From an uncultured Saprospiraceae bacterium (GTDB lineage Bacteria > Bacteroidota > Bacteroidia > Chitinophagales > Saprospiraceae): a DNA stretch of 40,202 nucleotides. The notes beneath the pieces were generated by a model, which did no database searches, was not told the DNA's origin, and was given only the letters and a program-made list of their open reading frames with translations. The translations under genes and the position numbers were made by a program. Positions 25,915 to 34,311 of the stretch are shown here, piece after piece; the first letter of the stretch is position 1, and every line of letters starts with the position of its first letter. Location of the stretch: the NCBI GenBank assembly GCA_937872385.1, contig CALMSO010000101.1, forward strand, positions 1 to 40,202, written 5' to 3'.

Positions 25915-28302
25915 ATGGCTTACAACAAAACGCACGAAATATACAAAGCCTTAGGACTGGCGGCGCTCATCTTTACCTTATACTGGTGGCTGCTGCCGGC
26001 TGTGCTGTTCGATGCTCCCACTTGTATGGTACTGGAAGACCGTGCCAGAGATTTGCTTGGTGCGCGTATTGCCGCCGACGGCCAGTGGCGCTTCCCCGCG
26101 CGCGACACCGTGCCCCAGCGATTTGCGCAGGCAGTAGTAGCTTTTGAAGACCGCCGTTTTTACAAGCATTCCGGCGTGGATATATGGTCCATCGGGCGGG
26201 CTTTGGGGCAAAACCTCCGCTCAGGGCGCGTAGTCAGTGGTGGTAGCACTATTACCATGCAAGTCATTCGGCTGGCGCGGCAGGGCAAGCCCCGTTCGTT
26301 GGGTCAGAAAGTAATCGAAGCCATACTGGCCGTACGCCTTGAGCTTAGCTACCGCAAGCAAAGTATTCTGGCGCTGTATGCCTCCCACGCACCCTTTGGT
26401 GGTAATGTGGTGGGCCTCGACGCAGCCTCTTGGCGCTATTTTGGCAAGCGGCCGGAACTGCTTTCTTGGGGCGAGGCGACTACTTTAGCTGTATTGCCCA
26501 ATAGCCCGGCTCTGATTCATCCTGGACGCAACCGGCAGGCGCTCATAGAAAAACGTAATCGGCTGTTAGACAAGCTTTTACAACAAGGTGTTATAGATAC
26601 GCTCACTTGCAAATTAGCACAGGAAGAACCTCTGCCCGATGCGCCTCACCCTTTGCCTCGGCTAGCGCCGCATCTGCTCGACCGAGCCTGGCTCGAATAC
26701 GTGCGCCCCGGTAAGGTACAGCAATCGCGCATTCGCACTACGATTGATCGGCAATTGCAGACAGAAATATCGGATATATTGAGTCGGCGGCAACAATTGC
26801 TGCGGCATAATGAAATCCACAATCTTGCGGCCATCGTCATGGATGTAGAGACCGGTCAGGTATTGGCCTACGTCGGCAACGTCATTGGCGCAGGCGAGGC
26901 ACACGGCGAGCAAGTGGACGTGGTCAGGGCACCCCGCAGCACGGGCAGCTTGCTCAAGCCGCTACTATATGCACTGGCTTTGCAGGAGGGGCTGCTGCTA
27001 CCCAACAGTTTATTACAAGATGTGCCGATGCAACTGAGTGGCTACCGGCCCGAAAATTTCTACCGAAAATACGATGGCATGACCCCTGCGGCCCGCGCCC
27101 TGGGGCGTTCGCTTAATGTCCCTTTTGTTCGGCTGTTGCAAGATTATGGCTTGGAAAAATTCCATTTTCAGTTGCAAAAATCAGGTATGACTACCCTCAA
27201 CAAACCGGCTGCGCATTATGGGCTGCCATTAGTGCTGGGAGGGGCCGAGGGGGCGCTTTGGGAGCTTACGGGCATCTACGCTGGCATGGCGCGTACTTTG
27301 TCGCATTTCAACGGGTATAAAGATGCCTATAATCCGCAGGACATACGCCCGCCGAACTATCTTTGGATAGAAAAGCCCTTGTTTAACAATGAGTTACGTT
27401 TGCAAAAAGAGCCACCTTTTTTATCAGCAGCGGCTATTTGGTTTGCCTTTGCGGCAATGCAGGAATTGGAGCGCCCCGATGAGGAAGGCAACTGGCGGCA
27501 ATTCACTTCGAGTCGGCGTCTTGCTTGGAAAACTGGCACCAGCATTGGCTTCCGCGATGCTTGGGCTATCGGGGTGAACCCGCGCTACGCGGTAGGTGTG
27601 TGGGCTGGCAATGCGGACGGCGAAGGGCGTCCCGGTCTGATTGGCGTGCAGGTAGCTGCGCCGGTACTGTTCGATATTGTCAATCGCCTGCCAGAATCGG
27701 GCTGGTTTGAGCCGCCCTACGCGGAGATGGCCTATCTTCCGGTTTGTCGCCGCAGTGGTTATCGGGCTACGCCGCTGTGCGAAGCAGATACCACCCGTGT
27801 ACCGCAGGCTGGATGGCAGGCACCGGCTTGTCCGTTTCACCAAACGGTGCACCTTGACCCGACCGCGCAGTGGCAGGTCAACGCCGATTGCGAAAACCCC
27901 AATCGCATGGTGCATCGCTCGTGGTTTGTATTGCCACCTTTAGAAGAGCATTATTTTCGTAGCAAAAACCCGACGTATCGGGTGCTGCCGCCATTTCGGG
28001 CGGATTGTACGGCAGGCAAGGCGCAGACCAATATGCAATTGATTTATCCGAAGTATCCAACGCGGATTTACGTACCGATTGATTTGAATGGCCGCCCCTC
28101 GCGTACGGTTTTTACGGTGGCGCACCGCCGGCCCGAAACCACTGTGTACTGGCACATTGACGAGGCTTTTGTCGGGAGTACCCAAACTTTTCATAGCATG
28201 GAGCTGAACCCGCCCGAAGGCAAGCATTTACTCACTTTGGTAGATGAAAAAGGGAATCGCTTGGAGCAAGCTTTTGAAATTATTGTGCGGCAGCAGCAAT
28301 AG
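25915..28302 (+). CDS. pbpC: Penicillin-binding protein 1C (bifunctional murein synthase)
   Basis: This 795-residue protein has an N-terminal membrane anchor (ALGLAALIFTLYWWLLPAV, 14-30). The glycosyltransferase (GT51) domain has catalytic Glu78 in AFEDRRFYKHSG and GGSTITMQ (109-116). The transpeptidase domain has Ser345/Lys348 in STGSLLKP, SLN at 399-401 and KTG at 539-541. A C-terminal BiPBP_C region of about 180 residues with several cysteines follows (CRRSGYRATPLCE, CPFHQTVHLD), normal for PBP1C in Bacteroidota. It polymerises and crosslinks peptidoglycan in the periplasm. ATG 25915 is preferred over TTG 25813, which would add a polar lead before the anchor. It converges with the EamA gene, only 6 bases away. 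Confidence 0.95.
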   Translation: MAYNKTHEIYKALGLAALIFTLYWWLLPAVLFDAPTCMVLEDRARDLLGARIAADGQWRFPARDTVPQRFAQAVVAFEDRRFYKHSGVDIWSIGRALGQNLRSGRVVSGGSTITMQVIRLARQGKPRSLGQKVIEAILAVRLELSYRKQSILALYASHAPFGGNVVGLDAASWRYFGKRPELLSWGEATTLAVLPNSPALIHPGRNRQALIEKRNRLLDKLLQQGVIDTLTCKLAQEEPLPDAPHPLPRLAPHLLDRAWLEYVRPGKVQQSRIRTTIDRQLQTEISDILSRRQQLLRHNEIHNLAAIVMDVETGQVLAYVGNVIGAGEAHGEQVDVVRAPRSTGSLLKPLLYALALQEGLLLPNSLLQDVPMQLSGYRPENFYRKYDGMTPAARALGRSLNVPFVRLLQDYGLEKFHFQLQKSGMTTLNKPAAHYGLPLVLGGAEGALWELTGIYAGMARTLSHFNGYKDAYNPQDIRPPNYLWIEKPLFNNELRLQKEPPFLSAAAIWFAFAAMQELERPDEEGNWRQFTSSRRLAWKTGTSIGFRDAWAIGVNPRYAVGVWAGNADGEGRPGLIGVQVAAPVLFDIVNRLPESGWFEPPYAEMAYLPVCRRSGYRATPLCEADTTRVPQAGWQAPACPFHQTVHLDPTAQWQVNADCENPNRMVHRSWFVLPPLEEHYFRSKNPTYRVLPPFRADCTAGKAQTNMQLIYPKYPTRIYVPIDLNGRPSRTVFTVAHRRPETTVYWHIDEAFVGSTQTFHSMELNPPEGKHLLTLVDEKGNRLEQAFEIIVRQQQ

Positions 28303-28308
28303 AGCAGC

Positions 28309-29220
28309 TTATCGTCGGCTCAGATACACGCCTGTGAGAATCAGCGCCATGCCCAACAAATGGTACAGCCCGATGGTTTCGCCGTCGAGAAGCCCCCAAA
28401 GCAGGGCAACCATAGGCATGATAAAAGCCACCGTGGAGGCAAAGACCGGATTGGTATCTTGTACTAATTTGAAAAAAATGATAGTAGCCAGCACCGTGCC
28501 AACGAGAGCGAGAAAACTAACGTAGCCCAGCCCAACCCAACCTTGCGGATGCGTGGTGAGCACCTGCACAAAATCAGTGGCGCTAACAAGGATGATAAAA
28601 GCCGGCAACCCGACAGAGGTAAAAGCAAAAGTACTGACAATGAGCGAGCGGACGTCGCGTAGCTTATTGCCGACAATATTGGTGCTGGTGCCATAGCAAA
28701 CACTCGCCAAGACAATGAGCAAGCTGTAGCCAATTTCGCCCCGAAAATCAGCGCTGCTACTGAAAAGAATGAGCATGGACGCGCCCGCCAGCCCGAGCAG
28801 CACACCCGCTACTTTCGCCCATACAAGTTGGGCCCGGAAAATGACAATACCAATGACAAGTGTGAACAGGGGCGTGAGCGAATTCAAAATGCCTGCCACC
28901 GAGCTACTGATGTGCAATTGCGCGAAAGCGAACAAAAAAGCCGGAATGCCGCTGCCGCAAAACCCAACCAGCACGAAGAAGTGCCAGCGCCGCCAGTCAA
29001 TATGCTGCCATTGGCGCACAAGAAAAGGTAAAAAAGCCACGCCGGCCAGCCCCAGCCGCAAGAGCGCTACCTGCACCGGTTCGAATACGCCCAGCGATTT
29101 TTTGATGAGAATGAAGGAAGTACCCCACACTAAACTCAAGAAAGCTAAGGTCAAAAAGCCCCACCAACGTGTAGAGATCGTATTTTTTTTAGCGACAAGC
29201 GATTTTCGGAAGGTGTTCAT
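28309..29220 (-). CDS. EamA/DMT-family membrane transporter
   Basis: This 303-residue inner-membrane protein has ten hydrophobic segments in two EamA repeats. The first begins FLTLAFLSLVWGTSFILIKK and the second includes LALVGTVLATIIFFKLVQ and MPMVALLWGLLDGE. Drug/metabolite transporters of this type move small metabolites, but the substrate cannot be read from sequence. The start is ATG 29220-29218 (MNTFRKSLVAKK). The longer frame from 29349 lacks an early hydrophobic segment and would run through the promoter of the divergent gene. Length and topology are typical. Confidence 0.9.
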   Translation of the reverse strand: MNTFRKSLVAKKNTISTRWWGFLTLAFLSLVWGTSFILIKKSLGVFEPVQVALLRLGLAGVAFLPFLVRQWQHIDWRRWHFFVLVGFCGSGIPAFLFAFAQLHISSSVAGILNSLTPLFTLVIGIVIFRAQLVWAKVAGVLLGLAGASMLILFSSSADFRGEIGYSLLIVLASVCYGTSTNIVGNKLRDVRSLIVSTFAFTSVGLPAFIILVSATDFVQVLTTHPQGWVGLGYVSFLALVGTVLATIIFFKLVQDTNPVFASTVAFIMPMVALLWGLLDGETIGLYHLLGMALILTGVYLSRR

Positions 29221-29266
29221 GTCGGTTTTTACGTAATGCCTTACAACAGCGCGTGCTTTCGGAAAG

Positions 29267-29297
29267 TTGCACGATACCGCGCAATGCACTACTTTTG
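29267..29297 (+). promoter_or_regulatory. Bacteroidota promoter (TTG-N20-TACTTTTG)
   Basis: A -33 TTG (29267-29269) and a -7 box TACTTTTG (29290-29297) are 20 bases apart, close to the consensus. The box ends 13 bases before the ATG of the cysteine-rich protein gene, so the leader would be very short. This is the cleanest promoter in the window. Confidence 0.65.
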
Positions 29298-29310
29298 CAG
29301 CAAAATCTGA

Positions 29311-29811
29311 ATGACCGTGCAAGACCACCTCTCGCAGTTGCCTGCGCAAGCGCGCGCCGAAGAAGCCGCCAACCGGAAGTATTTTCGCAAATTAGCGCAG
29401 AAAAAACCGAAAAAACTCGATGCAATCGTGCTGGCTTTGCACGAGGAGGTATTTCAAGAAACCGATTGCCTGAGCTGTGCCAACTGTTGTAAAACGACCA
29501 GCCCCATTTTTCGAGACAAGGACATCGAACGCTTGGCCGCAGCCCTCGGTATGCGCCCGGCCGCTTTTGTAGAAAAATACCTCCACCTCGATGAAGATGG
29601 CGACTACGTGCACAATGGCGCACCTTGCCCGTTTCTCGGAGCTGACAATTATTGCTCGGTCTATGATGCCCGCCCCAAAGCCTGCCGGGAGTATCCGCAT
29701 ACCGATCGCAAGCAAATCTATCAGATTGCCAACCTAACTTTGAAAAATACAGCTATTTGTCCAGCCGCTTTTGAAATCGTCAAACGCTTGCGCGAAGCAC
29801 TGCCTTTGTGA
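29311..29811 (+). CDS. YkgJ-type cysteine-cluster protein
   Basis: This 166-residue cytoplasmic protein has a conserved cysteine pattern: Cys53, 56, 59 and 60 in DCLSCANCCK, then Cys106, 115 and 125 in CPFLGADNYCSVYDARPKAC. YkgJ/UPF0153 proteins bind zinc or an iron-sulphur cluster through such cysteines. Their function is not established. The short N-terminal helix rich in Ala and Lys is usual. The gene has its own consensus promoter and is divergent from the EamA gene. A following repeat tract fills the gap up to the next, convergent gene. Confidence 0.85.
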   Translation: MTVQDHLSQLPAQARAEEAANRKYFRKLAQKKPKKLDAIVLALHEEVFQETDCLSCANCCKTTSPIFRDKDIERLAAALGMRPAAFVEKYLHLDEDGDYVHNGAPCPFLGADNYCSVYDARPKACREYPHTDRKQIYQIANLTLKNTAICPAAFEIVKRLREALPL

Positions 29812-29917
29812 TTAGATAATAGACGATAGATGCCAGATGCCAGATTTTTAGATGCCAGATTTTAGGACGAGACACCAACCCTCTAAACTCTTCTAAACCC
29901 CCTAAACCCTTCTAAAC
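29812..29917. repeat. Composite low-complexity intergenic repeat, third copy
   Basis: GATAGACGATAGA and AGATGCCAG units are followed by a CTTCTAAACC / CCCTAAACCC run. The module order and strand are as at 15748 and 16971. The tract is the whole gap between two convergent genes, so it lies in the 3' region of both. Confidence 0.7.
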
Positions 29918-30442
29918 CTACCTCCGCCGCATCCGCCCGATGAAATCGCGGAGCACCCGATCGAGGCGCAAATCCTCTAAGCGGCCGTTTTGTTGAGTAA
30001 GAAAAGAGACCTCCGTTTCGCCGGTTTTGGTATTGACCACGGCAATGTTGAGGCTGGAGCGCGCGCGGCTGTCGGCGCCAATAGGCGGATTATCAAACTG
30101 ATAGCGCACGATATAATCAGAGGGTTTCTCCTCCATGTAAGGGATATTGATCACCGTTTGGCCAGGCGGAAAAAGGCTCGTGTCGGTTGGGAAGATTGGG
30201 TTCGGGAAAGCGGTAGTACCCGGCAGCCGGAAGCTGTGGTCGGAGATGACGCGGAAGCGATTGGTGAGCAAAAAGTGCTCCAGCCGCCCCGACAGCACAT
30301 CGTTGGTATTGAGGGTAATGACTTTGAAGGTGGCATCAGGATCGAAAACAGGAGCGCGATAGAATGTGGATTGCTGGATGGCACAGGAACTCATGGCAAA
30401 GACCAAGAACAGCCCAATAACGAATAGGAAGTTGTATTTCAT
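29918..30442 (-). CDS. Putative lipoprotein of unknown function
   Basis: This 174-residue protein has a lipoprotein signal ending MSSC with the lipid cysteine at 20. The mature part has alternating strands (TFKVITLNTNDV, YIVRYQFDNPP) and a basic C terminus ending RMRRR. It resembles small envelope lipoproteins of Bacteroidota that I cannot name. It is divergent from the TonB receptor gene across a 423-base gap. The function is unknown. Confidence 0.75.
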   Translation of the reverse strand: MKYNFLFVIGLFLVFAMSSCAIQQSTFYRAPVFDPDATFKVITLNTNDVLSGRLEHFLLTNRFRVISDHSFRLPGTTAFPNPIFPTDTSLFPPGQTVINIPYMEEKPSDYIVRYQFDNPPIGADSRARSSLNIAVVNTKTGETEVSFLTQQNGRLEDLRLDRVLRDFIGRMRRR

Positions 30443-30537
30443 GTAGTTGTGTGTTTTGTTGTACTAATATAACCCCGATTGGGTACGGTGTAGTTTTCTG
30501 TGGGGCGTTTTTTTTACAAATGAACGTTTTTTGAAGC

Positions 30538-30571
30538 GCGGACAGCTATTTTAATGCGGACAGTAAAATAG
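30538..30571. promoter_or_regulatory. Interleaved direct and inverted repeat, candidate operator
   Basis: GCGGACAG occurs at 30538-30545 and again at 30556-30563. Between and after these copies lie CTATTTTA (30546-30553) and its exact reverse complement TAAAATAG (30564-30571). This ordered arrangement in non-coding DNA upstream of a receptor gene suggests a protein-binding site or hairpin. It is closer to the lipoprotein start (about 100 bases) than to the receptor. Confidence 0.4.
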
Positions 30572-30809
30572 ACAAGATAGCGTATTAAATTTTTGTAAAC
30601 ACGTCGGCAGGGGTTTCAATCAAAAAGCAGCGAAGCCGGGAGAATAAAATTTTTTTTAGGATTAGAAAGGAGTACATTTTTTTGTAAAAGTAAATAGAAA
30701 TGTGCAAAAAAGAAATTTTCTTAAAAGCATTCCAAATTTTCAGCACAGGTTAACAAATTGTAAATCAAGCAGTCGTAAAAACTTCATATTCTGTTAACAT
30801 TCCAAGTAG

Positions 30810-30817
30810 TAGTTTTG
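30810..30817 (+). promoter_or_regulatory. Bacteroidota -7 box for the TonB receptor gene
   Basis: TAGTTTTG matches TAnnTTTG. Transcription would begin near 30824, leaving about 40 bases of leader before ATG 30866. There is no exact -33 TTG at the normal spacing. Confidence 0.55.
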
Positions 30818-30865
30818 CAGCGGAAAAGAATTATTTCTGGAATCTTTAACCAAACCACTTAGTTT

Positions 30866-33800
30866 ATGAAAAATTTTGCTGCAAATCTGCTGCAAGGTAA
30901 GCTGGCAACGGCGCTGCTCCTTTGCGCAGGCATGTTTCTGGCGAGCGGTACCTTGTACGCTCAGGTAACGACCTCCTCCATGGCAGGTATTATTGTTGAC
31001 GAAAACAAGGAGCCACTTATTGGCGCCACGATTATCGCTGTGCATACGCCGTCGGGCACGCGCTACGGTACTGTAACCAATGAAGTGGGTCGCTACATCA
31101 TTCCGGCGATGCGTATTGGTGGACCATACACTGTGACGGTAAGCTACGTAGGCTACGACGAGAAAACAAGAGACAATGTATTCCTCAGCCTCGGTGTAAC
31201 TGCCAACGTGGATGTCGCTTTGCAAAGCACTTCCTTCGAATTGGCAGGCGTAGAAGTCATTGCCAACCGCAACGATGTATTTAGCTCTGACCGCACGGGT
31301 GCTGCTACCAGCATCACTTCTCAGCAGTTGAACTCCTTCCCAACCTTGAACCGTCGTTTGTCTGACTTTACGCGTCTGACTCCGCAAGCCGGTGGTGGCA
31401 ATTCCTTTGCCGGGCAGGACAGCCGTTTGAACAACATCACCATTGATGGTTCTTTGTTCAACAACAGTTTTGGTCTGGGCAACGAGCCAGGTGCACGTGC
31501 CGGTACTGCCCCGATTTCGCTCGATGCAATTGAAGAAGTACAGGTAAACATTGCACCATTCGACGTACGTCAGGCGGGCTTTGTGGGCGCTGGTATCAAT
31601 GCGGTAACGCGCTCTGGTACGAACGAATTGACCGGCTCGGCTTTCTACAATGTACGTAACGAAAACTTGACCGGTAACAAAGCGGGCGAAGGCACTTACG
31701 ACAGAGCGCTCACGCCTTTCACCAACTCGCAGTTTGGTTTCCGTCTTGGCGGTCCCATCGTGAAGAACAAACTGTTCTTCTTTGTCAATGCAGAATTGGA
31801 GCGCAACGAAAGACCCTACTTAGAGCGCGCCAATACGGGTAATGAGCAAGTAGGCGGTGGCGTTAGCCGTGTATTAGCTTCTGACCTCGATCGTGTATCG
31901 GCTTTCTTGCGCGACAACTTTGGCTACGAGACAGGTCCCTACCAGGGCTACAACTTGAACCTGAAAGGCGACAAGATTCTGGCCAAATTAGACTGGAACA
32001 TCAACAACAACCACAAAGCCAGCATTCGCTACAATCGTCTTGATGCCGAAAACGATATCTTGATCAGTAACAGTGGTTCGTTGGGCTTTGGTAGCCGTCA
32101 GGGAAACGGCCTCGGTATGAGCTATCAAAACTCGAACTATATCCAGTTGGAAAAAATCAACTCGGTCATTGGTGAATTGAACTCGATTTTCAACAACAAA
32201 ATTTCTAACAACCTGATTATTGGGTTCACGTCACAAAACGAAAACCGCGGTACACGCGGTAGCTTCTTCCCGCTGATTGAGATCCAACAGGGCGGTCAGA
32301 ACTACATCTCGACCGGTTTCGAGCCGTTCACTCCGGCCAACCAGTTGGAATACAACACCTACCAGTTTATTAACAATACTTCGATTTATCTGAACAAGCA
32401 CACTATTACGGCTGGTTTGAGTGTAGAACGCCTAACCTTCAAGAACGTGTTCTTCCCGGGTTCGCAAGGGGTGTTTGTGTATAACAACATTGATGATTTC
32501 TTTACTGACCTGAATGGTTTCAAGGATAACCCGAACCGCACAGTATCGCCCGTAGAATTGCGCCGCTTCCAGTACCGCTACGCTAATGGCTCGCTCGACC
32601 TGCCGGTTAACCCTACGCTGGGTGTACGGGAGCCAGAGCAGCCTACTAAAGTATGGTACGCTGGTATCTACCTGCAAGACGAATGGACGGCCAGCGACAA
32701 GTTCAAGCTGACGGCTGGTCTGCGTATGGATATTCCGATTTTTGATGACACCGGATTTGAAAACCCAACGGTTGCTGGTCAAACTTTCCTCGATGGTCGT
32801 CGCGTTAGCACTTCCAAGCTCCCCGACCCGCGCCCGCTGTGGTCGCCGCGCCTCGGCTTCAACTACGACGCAATGGGTGACAAGAGCCTGCAAATCCGTG
32901 GTGGTACAGGTATCTTCACTGGTCGCCCGGCCTTCGTATGGATTTCCAACCAGATTGGCAACAACGGTATCCTGACTGGTTTTGAGCAAATTGACAACAC
33001 CAACACGCGTCCGTTTACGCCGACGCCGATCCAGTTCATCGAAAACCCGAATGCAACGCCTTCCAGCTACGAGCTGGCATTGACCGACGAGAACTTCAAG
33101 TTCCCGCAAGTATGGAGAAGCAACATCGCAGTGGACAAAAAACTGCCTTGGAACATGGTAGCTACGGTAGAATTTATCTACAACCAAGACGTAAACGGCA
33201 TCAGCTATCTGAACATCAACCAAGAGGAACCTACGGCTACCTTTGCCGGTCCGGACAACCGCCCACGTTACGCAGCTTCTGGCTTGAGCGGAGCTGCTGC
33301 CAACAATGCCATTCGCATCAACGACAACGTAGTAAACGCTATCTTCTTGACCAACCAGAACGAGGGCCGCTCTTACAATATCGCTGTGACGCTTGAGAAG
33401 CAGTTTACGCAAGGCTTGTTTGCTCGTTTTGCCTATGCTTTTGGCGAAGCTAGAAACTTAGTAGATCCGGGTTCCATTGCAGCTGGCTCTTGGAACAGCA
33501 TTGCTTCTGTGAACGGTAACAACCGCCCCGATCTGGCATTCTCCAACAATGACCTGCGCCACCGCGTATTAGGTGCTATCTCGTACCGCGCTGAGTATTT
33601 CAACTTTGGTGCTACGGGTATTTCGCTGTTTGTTAATGGTGCACCGCAGGGTCGCTTCTCTTATGTTTATAACCAGGACATGAACGGTGATATTGTAAAC
33701 GGCAACGACCTGATGTACGTCCCGAACAATGCCAGCGAAATCCGCTTCTTAGACATCGTGAGTGGTGGCAACGTACTGTTCACTGCCGACCAGCAGCGCG

Positions 33801-34213
33801 CAGCTTACGAAGCCTACATCAACCAGGATGCTTACCTGAGCACCCGTCGCGGTCAGTACGCTGAACGCAATGGTGCTATCTTCCCATGGTTGTGGAATGT
33901 GGATCTTGGCATCACGCAGGATTTCTTCATCAACGTAGGTGGTAAGCGCAATGCTTTCCAGTTCCGTGCCGATATTCTGAACTTTACCAACATGCTCAAC
34001 AAGGACTGGGGCGTGGGTAATCAAGTAATCAACACGCGTCCGCTGACTTTTGCTGGTGTAACTCCAGACGGTGAGCCGCAGTTCCGTATGGTAACGACTG
34101 GTTCGGGTGCCAACACCAGACTGTTGGACAGCACTTTCCAGCCGCGTTTCGATACGCAAAACTTTACTACTTTCTGGCGCGCACAGTTGGGTATTCGTTA
34201 TATCTTTAACTAA
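30866..34213 (+). CDS. Oar-like TonB-dependent outer-membrane receptor
   Basis: This 1115-residue protein has a signal peptide (1-32, ending SGTLYA). A carboxypeptidase-regulatory-like Ig domain follows at about 38-118 (AGIIVDENKEPLIGATI, then VSYVGYDEKTRD), then a plug region (RLSDFTRLTPQAGGGNSFAG, near 162-181) with ITIDGSLFNNSFG. The rest is a long 22-stranded-type beta-barrel ending in LGIRYIFN. This is the Oar-like layout of Bacteroidota TonB receptors, which import or bind large ligands at the outer membrane. No SusD-like partner follows, so it is not a standard polysaccharide-utilisation pair. Codon use is shifted toward CGT, GGT and AAC relative to neighbours, which suggests very high expression. 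A hairpin terminator lies right after the stop. Confidence 0.93.
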   Translation: MKNFAANLLQGKLATALLLCAGMFLASGTLYAQVTTSSMAGIIVDENKEPLIGATIIAVHTPSGTRYGTVTNEVGRYIIPAMRIGGPYTVTVSYVGYDEKTRDNVFLSLGVTANVDVALQSTSFELAGVEVIANRNDVFSSDRTGAATSITSQQLNSFPTLNRRLSDFTRLTPQAGGGNSFAGQDSRLNNITIDGSLFNNSFGLGNEPGARAGTAPISLDAIEEVQVNIAPFDVRQAGFVGAGINAVTRSGTNELTGSAFYNVRNENLTGNKAGEGTYDRALTPFTNSQFGFRLGGPIVKNKLFFFVNAELERNERPYLERANTGNEQVGGGVSRVLASDLDRVSAFLRDNFGYETGPYQGYNLNLKGDKILAKLDWNINNNHKASIRYNRLDAENDILISNSGSLGFGSRQGNGLGMSYQNSNYIQLEKINSVIGELNSIFNNKISNNLIIGFTSQNENRGTRGSFFPLIEIQQGGQNYISTGFEPFTPANQLEYNTYQFINNTSIYLNKHTITAGLSVERLTFKNVFFPGSQGVFVYNNIDDFFTDLNGFKDNPNRTVSPVELRRFQYRYANGSLDLPVNPTLGVREPEQPTKVWYAGIYLQDEWTASDKFKLTAGLRMDIPIFDDTGFENPTVAGQTFLDGRRVSTSKLPDPRPLWSPRLGFNYDAMGDKSLQIRGGTGIFTGRPAFVWISNQIGNNGILTGFEQIDNTNTRPFTPTPIQFIENPNATPSSYELALTDENFKFPQVWRSNIAVDKKLPWNMVATVEFIYNQDVNGISYLNINQEEPTATFAGPDNRPRYAASGLSGAAANNAIRINDNVVNAIFLTNQNEGRSYNIAVTLEKQFTQGLFARFAYAFGEARNLVDPGSIAAGSWNSIASVNGNNRPDLAFSNNDLRHRVLGAISYRAEYFNFGATGISLFVNGAPQGRFSYVYNQDMNGDIVNGNDLMYVPNNASEIRFLDIVSGGNVLFTADQQRAAYEAYINQDAYLSTRRGQYAERNGAIFPWLWNVDLGITQDFFINVGGKRNAFQFRADILNFTNMLNKDWGVGNQVINTRPLTFAGVTPDGEPQFRMVTTGSGANTRLLDSTFQPRFDTQNFTTFWRAQLGIRYIFN

Positions 34214-34248
34214 GCCAACAGAAGGTTTTTTTCTATTGTAATATGAAG

Positions 34249-34285
34249 AGAGAGACCTGCAAACTAAGGCAGGTCTCTCTTTTTT
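34249..34285 (+). terminator. Strong intrinsic terminator after the TonB receptor
   Basis: A perfect 12-base-pair stem (AGAGAGACCTGC at 34249-34260 with GCAGGTCTCTCT at 34269-34280) and an 8-base loop are followed by TTTTT, A and more T residues. It ends 27 bases before the next start. Confidence 0.9.
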
Positions 34286-34311
34286 ATTTTTTCACCCAAA
34301 ACCTGATTTTC

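Larger units (their letters stand above)
30443..30865. other. 423-base intergenic region upstream of the TonB receptor
   Basis: This AT-rich divergent gap between a lipoprotein and the receptor has no coding frame of note. It contains an interleaved direct/inverted repeat (30538-30571), two GTTAACA sites (30749-30755 and 30793-30799) and a -7 box at 30810-30817. The rest, including T-rich runs around 30635-30700, shows no feature I can name. Confidence 0.7.

Noticed and set aside
30596..30660. GTTTCAATC-like string resembling the end of a CRISPR repeat
   Set aside because: It is a single copy with no second repeat at spacer distance and no cas genes.
32432..33412. 326-codon open frame antisense to the TonB receptor
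   Set aside because: It is fully inside a well-supported gene, has no recognisable motif, and arises from the codon bias of the sense strand.
34243..34311. 23-residue N-terminal extension of the T9SS-sorted protein
   Set aside because: It is translated from the terminator hairpin and T-tract, and a normal signal peptide starts at ATG 34312.
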